Below, piece by piece: positions 44,612-47,538 of a stretch of DNA of 47,538 bases. The DNA is taken from assembly GCA_014382015.1 (NCBI GenBank), contig JACNKN010000073.1, positions 1-47,538 of the forward strand, read 5' to 3'. How positions within the stretch are numbered: the stretch's first letter is position 1; each line of letters begins with the position of its first letter. Both the position numbers and the translations under genes were made by a program. A model generated the notes under the pieces. It did no database searches and was not told the DNA's origin. It was given only the letters and a program-made list of their open reading frames with translations. The stretch is from Fidelibacterota bacterium (GTDB lineage Bacteria > Fidelibacterota > Marinisomatia > Marinisomatales > TCS55).

Positions 44612-46324
44612 ATGTTGCATAAAAAGCATATATCAATATTTTTATTTTATAGTCTTTTGACTGTCTCAAATCTTTACGCCCAAAATACCGTTGCTGTTTT
44701 GGACTTTGAAGGAATTGGCGTTTCTGAGGATGAAGCCCGCGCTCTATCTAACCGTTTCGGTACAGAATTTTTAGAATTATCCGGTGGAATATATGTCCTT
44801 GTTGAGCGGCAGCAAATGGGTGAGATTTTAGAAGAACAGGGATTACAACAGTCCGGATGTGTTTCTTCTGAATGCGCTGTTGAGGTGGGCGCTGCATTAG
44901 GTGCAAAGTTTATTATTGTGGGCTCGATTTCAAAAGTGGGGAATATTTACAGTGTAAATGTCAAATTGTTGGATGTTGAGACCACTGAAGTCCTGAAATC
45001 AATTAGCCACGATCAAATGGGAAATATTGGGGTGTTGCTCACTTCCGGGATGAGAGAAGCGGCGGCAAAACTATTGGGCATGAGTTCAAGCTCGGAGCCC
45101 TTAGCCACAACCGGAACACTAAAAATTGTTTCTCTTGTATCTGGTGTAAAATTATATAATCCAAACACAGATGAGTTTATGGCTGATGCCCCAATGACAG
45201 CAGAAGTGATTAAAGATATGAAACCGGGTATGTACAGTTTTCTCGCAAGGAAAACAGGATATGCTGATAAATTATATGAAGTAAGGGTTATTGCCGGGCA
45301 GGAATCTTCACTAGTAATTAGTGATTTAGATCAAGAAACCGGGACCTTTACGATTAATGTAGATGTGGATTCCGCCAGTGTATTTATCAATGATGAATTT
45401 ATTGGGTTTGCTCCGGTTACGACTGTTCAGCTACCCTATAATACATATACAATAAAAGTAAAAAAAGAGGGATTTGAAGATTTCAGCAGGTACCAAAGAA
45501 TAGAATCACCAAACGAGGAATTAGATTTTAACCTTAAGAGGATTCTCCCTACAGTATTACTTTCTATTTCTCCCAATAATTCCCGTCTCAGTTTTAATCA
45601 TAAAATATATGACCCTTATCAAACACAGTCGTTTAAACTGGATCCGGGTACACATCAACTGACAGCTTCAAAAAATGGGTACATTTCAAAAACAGAATCT
45701 TTTCAGATTAATTATGGGGATGATTTGAATGTAAGTCTAACGCTTGATAAAGCAATTGCCTCTATCACTTTTAATGTAAATGCACCCAATTATACCGGTT
45801 TTGAAATAATGGGGAAAAAGAAAGTGCCATTAAGTTTATTGAGGCATACCCAAAGTGGCGTGCCTTTTGGTGGTCATAAATATCAGTTCAACGCTTCGAA
45901 ATATGAACCGGCATTTATTGATGTAAATATCAATTCCCTTATGGCTCAAAATGTGAAGGTGAACCTGATCCGGAAATCCCGGTCAAAAGCATTCAAGAAA
46001 TCCTTAATACTCCCAGGGTTGGGACAATCTTATGCAGAGAATAATTTAAAAGGCATTGTTATGCTGGGCCTACATGTGGGTGCCGGCTACCTTATTTATG
46101 ATAATTACACCAAATACAATGATTCCAAGGTATTGATGAATGATTACTATTTGAATTATAAAACAGATACAGATATTGGTCAAATGGCTATCAATCACCG
46201 TCTTTACAGAAATCATCAAATTGACACGAATAATGCCGCAGATTTGCTTATGGCTGCTTCAGCGACATTTGCTGTGAATTGGGTATTAAGCGCAGTGGAT
46301 GCGTTACTTTGGAGTGGCTTATAA
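44612..46324 (+). CDS. CsgG-like / PEGA-repeat / DUF5683 envelope protein
   Basis: A 570-residue exported protein. A signal peptide (ISIFLFYSLLTVSNLYAQ) is followed by a CsgG/TolB-like alpha/beta domain (about 25-160; TVAVLDFEGIGVSEDEARAL, VLVERQQMGEILEEQGL, LGAKFIIVGSISKVG). Next come two or three PEGA-type beta domains (about 165-390; the best is ASVFINDEFIGFAPVTTVQL), which typically bind cell-wall or surface components. A C-terminal DUF5683-like part (about 455-570) opens SLILPGLGQSYAENNLKGIV and has hydrophobic helices. CsgG itself is an outer-membrane export pore, but this CsgG domain lacks a lipobox Cys and so may only share the fold. The cohesin-like lipoprotein gene follows directly. 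A role in envelope sensing or anchoring is inference. Confidence 0.85.
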   Translation: MLHKKHISIFLFYSLLTVSNLYAQNTVAVLDFEGIGVSEDEARALSNRFGTEFLELSGGIYVLVERQQMGEILEEQGLQQSGCVSSECAVEVGAALGAKFIIVGSISKVGNIYSVNVKLLDVETTEVLKSISHDQMGNIGVLLTSGMREAAAKLLGMSSSSEPLATTGTLKIVSLVSGVKLYNPNTDEFMADAPMTAEVIKDMKPGMYSFLARKTGYADKLYEVRVIAGQESSLVISDLDQETGTFTINVDVDSASVFINDEFIGFAPVTTVQLPYNTYTIKVKKEGFEDFSRYQRIESPNEELDFNLKRILPTVLLSISPNNSRLSFNHKIYDPYQTQSFKLDPGTHQLTASKNGYISKTESFQINYGDDLNVSLTLDKAIASITFNVNAPNYTGFEIMGKKKVPLSLLRHTQSGVPFGGHKYQFNASKYEPAFIDVNINSLMAQNVKVNLIRKSRSKAFKKSLILPGLGQSYAENNLKGIVMLGLHVGAGYLIYDNYTKYNDSKVLMNDYYLNYKTDTDIGQMAINHRLYRNHQIDTNNAADLLMAASATFAVNWVLSAVDALLWSGL

Positions 46325-46325
46325 A

Positions 46326-47111
46326 ATGAAACGATTGGTTTTAATTACAATTTTCCTATTCGGTTGTGAGAAATTCGACCTAAAAACGGATAATCCATTA
46401 GATCCCAATAATCCCGAATATGTTCAACCAACCATTTCTATTCTATCGCCATCGGATCAGGAAACAATTACGACCGATAAGGTAGATATTACTTTCCAGG
46501 GAAATGAACTGGTAAATGAATATCGATACGAAATAATTACGACAGATATTTATAAAGCGACGGATTGGAGTGATTGGTCTGCCTCAAATACACTATCATT
46601 AGAATTTTTGAATGAACACACCTATACTGTAAATGCCCAATCCAGGTATTTGACTGAGGAAACTTCTGAAGATGCATCGGTCACATTTACGATTGATGCA
46701 TTACAACCCAGTTCATTACTCCTTTATCCCAAACAGATTTATCCTAAAGCCAATGTGCTATTCAAGATTGATTTATATGCCCACGACCTTGAGAATGTTT
46801 CAGCTTTAGAATTTGTCATCGAATTTGACAATACAAAAATGGATTTTTCCGAAAGTGAGAGTCAAGTTTATGGAGATGTGAATGTGGTGTTTTATAATGG
46901 CACATCTAAAATCTACTACACTTTAGGTGTTTATAATAGTCAGACAGGTTTTGAGAAAAACCAGCTGATTGCAGAACCATATTTTTTGATAAAATCAAAT
47001 CCACCTTCTTCTTCTTCAACCATTAAAATATCATCCGTGTCTGCGAAAACGTTTGATGGACAAACCATTGAAGTGGTTGAGACAAACCAGTCCCAAGTGG
47101 TGATTCAATAA
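46326..47111 (+). CDS. lipoprotein with cohesin-like domain
   Basis: A 261-residue lipoprotein (MKRLVLITIFLFGCEKF; Cys14) with the FCB-style post-lipobox stretch DNPLDPNNPEYVQPTI. Residues about 35-125 look like an Ig-like/fibronectin sandwich (ISILSPSDQETITTDKVDI ... YTVNAQSRY). The remainder resembles a cohesin/CBM-associated beta sandwich (FKIDLYAHDLENVSALEFVIEFDNTKMDF, where the buried pattern matches type I cohesins). It starts one base after the previous stop, so it is coupled to the CsgG/PEGA gene. An upstream in-frame ATG lies inside that gene and is rejected because it would bury the lipobox. Binding partner unknown; no dockerin was seen. Confidence 0.8.
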   Translation: MKRLVLITIFLFGCEKFDLKTDNPLDPNNPEYVQPTISILSPSDQETITTDKVDITFQGNELVNEYRYEIITTDIYKATDWSDWSASNTLSLEFLNEHTYTVNAQSRYLTEETSEDASVTFTIDALQPSSLLLYPKQIYPKANVLFKIDLYAHDLENVSALEFVIEFDNTKMDFSESESQVYGDVNVVFYNGTSKIYYTLGVYNSQTGFEKNQLIAEPYFLIKSNPPSSSSTIKISSVSAKTFDGQTIEVVETNQSQVVIQ

Positions 47112-47128
47112 TGAATAAATCCAAAATA

Positions 47129-47145
47129 GTCAATTATCAATTGAC
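47129..47145. repeat. short perfect inverted repeat before the BRO-N gene
   Basis: GTCAATT-ATC-AATTGAC, immediately followed by A so that TTGACA (47141-47146) forms a -35-like hexamer. No convincing -10 is placed 16-18 bp downstream. It could be an operator or a boundary repeat; the 96-bp gap holds nothing else I recognise. Confidence 0.4.
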
Positions 47146-47207
47146 AATTATAACGGAGTGGTGAATGTGCAATAAAATACAACGATATCAAAAATGGATA
47201 TGAACCA

Positions 47208-47538
47208 ATGGAAACAAAATTAGCCATATTTCAACATAAGAAAATCAGAAAGACCTATTACAAAAGCGAATGGTGGTTTTCAATTAACGATGTTATTGTC
47301 GCATTGACCGATTCCCGTGATCCATCTCAATATTTCAAGAGAGTAAAAACGCGGGATGCTGAATTAAAATCATTAACAGATAAAGGAGGGGTACAATTTG
47401 TACCACCCCTTAGACTTGAATTAAAAACCCAGGGAGGTCTTCAGAAAACATATTGCTGGAATACGGAGGGAATTTTTCGATTAATCCAATCGATTCCCTC
47501 ACCCAAAGCGGAACCCTTTAAACGCTGGCTGGCAAAAG
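47208..47538 (+). CDS. BRO family N-terminal-domain protein (partial, runs off window)
   Basis: The first 110 codons of an open frame, continuing past the window. The translation begins METKLAIFQHKKIRKTYY and contains the BRO-N pattern WWFSINDVIVALTDS, PSQYFKRVK and YCWNTEGIFRLIQSI, followed by PKAEPFKRWL. BRO-N domains bind DNA and occur in phage antirepressors, baculovirus BRO proteins and bacterial DinD-like damage-inducible proteins. The C-terminal domain that would decide between them lies outside. The ATG at 47208 is the first in frame; the ribosome-binding site is weak. Such genes are often mobile or near phage or RM islands. Confidence 0.88.
   Translation, partial: METKLAIFQHKKIRKTYYKSEWWFSINDVIVALTDSRDPSQYFKRVKTRDAELKSLTDKGGVQFVPPLRLELKTQGGLQKTYCWNTEGIFRLIQSIPSPKAEPFKRWLAK

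Overview
The window reads as a core-genome segment of a Gram-negative bacterium with about 40% GC. Features pointing to the FCB side of the tree are loose-lipobox lipoproteins, a PorV/DUF5723-like outer-membrane barrel, an LptF/G permease, a SPOR lipoprotein and a CsgG-PEGA-DUF5683 protein. My best guess is a Marinimicrobia (SAR406)-like lineage; this is inference from gene style and not shown by any marker tree. Nearly all of the sequence is coding, with many ATGA/TAATG overlaps, so most genes lie in translationally coupled runs.

Layout. 1-740: a small GIY-YIG nuclease gene and two degenerate REP-like palindromes. 740-6778 (+): ileS, a dksA-like gene, lspA, rluD and a Xer recombinase, almost without gaps. 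6791-11335 (+): pckA (ATP type), hpf, a 94-nt leader with hairpins, metK and ahcY, closed by a strong intrinsic terminator at 11381-11410. 11477-15825 (+): a 975-residue secreted lipoprotein of unknown function coupled by ATGA to an outer-membrane barrel; the barrel's tail overlaps a convergent LptF/G permease gene. 16963-19776 (+): a sodium:amino-acid (AGCS) symporter, murQ and an exported unknown protein. 19789-22998 (+): an eroded type I restriction-modification locus with intact hsdM, no hsdS, a fic gene behind three 40-bp-spaced operator-like repeats, and only the last ~75 codons of hsdR. 23002-24396 (-): a PqaA-like lipoprotein. 24504-28862 (+): an ArfB-like release factor, phosphomannomutase/phosphoglucomutase, polyprenyl synthase, phosphoglucose/phosphomannose isomerase and a BFN-UVR protein.

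28859-42871 (-): a 14-kb directon. In transcription order it carries pruA, arcC, sucC, sucD, ndk, a SPOR lipoprotein, a polytopic protein with an acidic tail, the classic DUF177-rpmF-plsX-fabH-fabD-fabG-acpP-fabF group, and rnc. Together these supply proline catabolism, substrate-level phosphorylation, nucleotide balance, fatty-acid and phospholipid initiation, and RNA processing. 43000-43519 (+): a RelB/RelE-type toxin-antitoxin pair with a candidate operator. 43520-44479 (-): dusB. 44612-47111 (+): a CsgG/PEGA/DUF5683 protein and a cohesin-like lipoprotein. 47208-end: a BRO-N (antirepressor/DinD-like) gene cut by the window edge.

No rRNA, tRNA, CRISPR array, IS element or complete prophage was seen. 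The most interesting non-housekeeping items are the decayed RM/Fic locus with its repeat operators, the IleRS with both class I signature motifs altered, and the giant lipoprotein/barrel pair.
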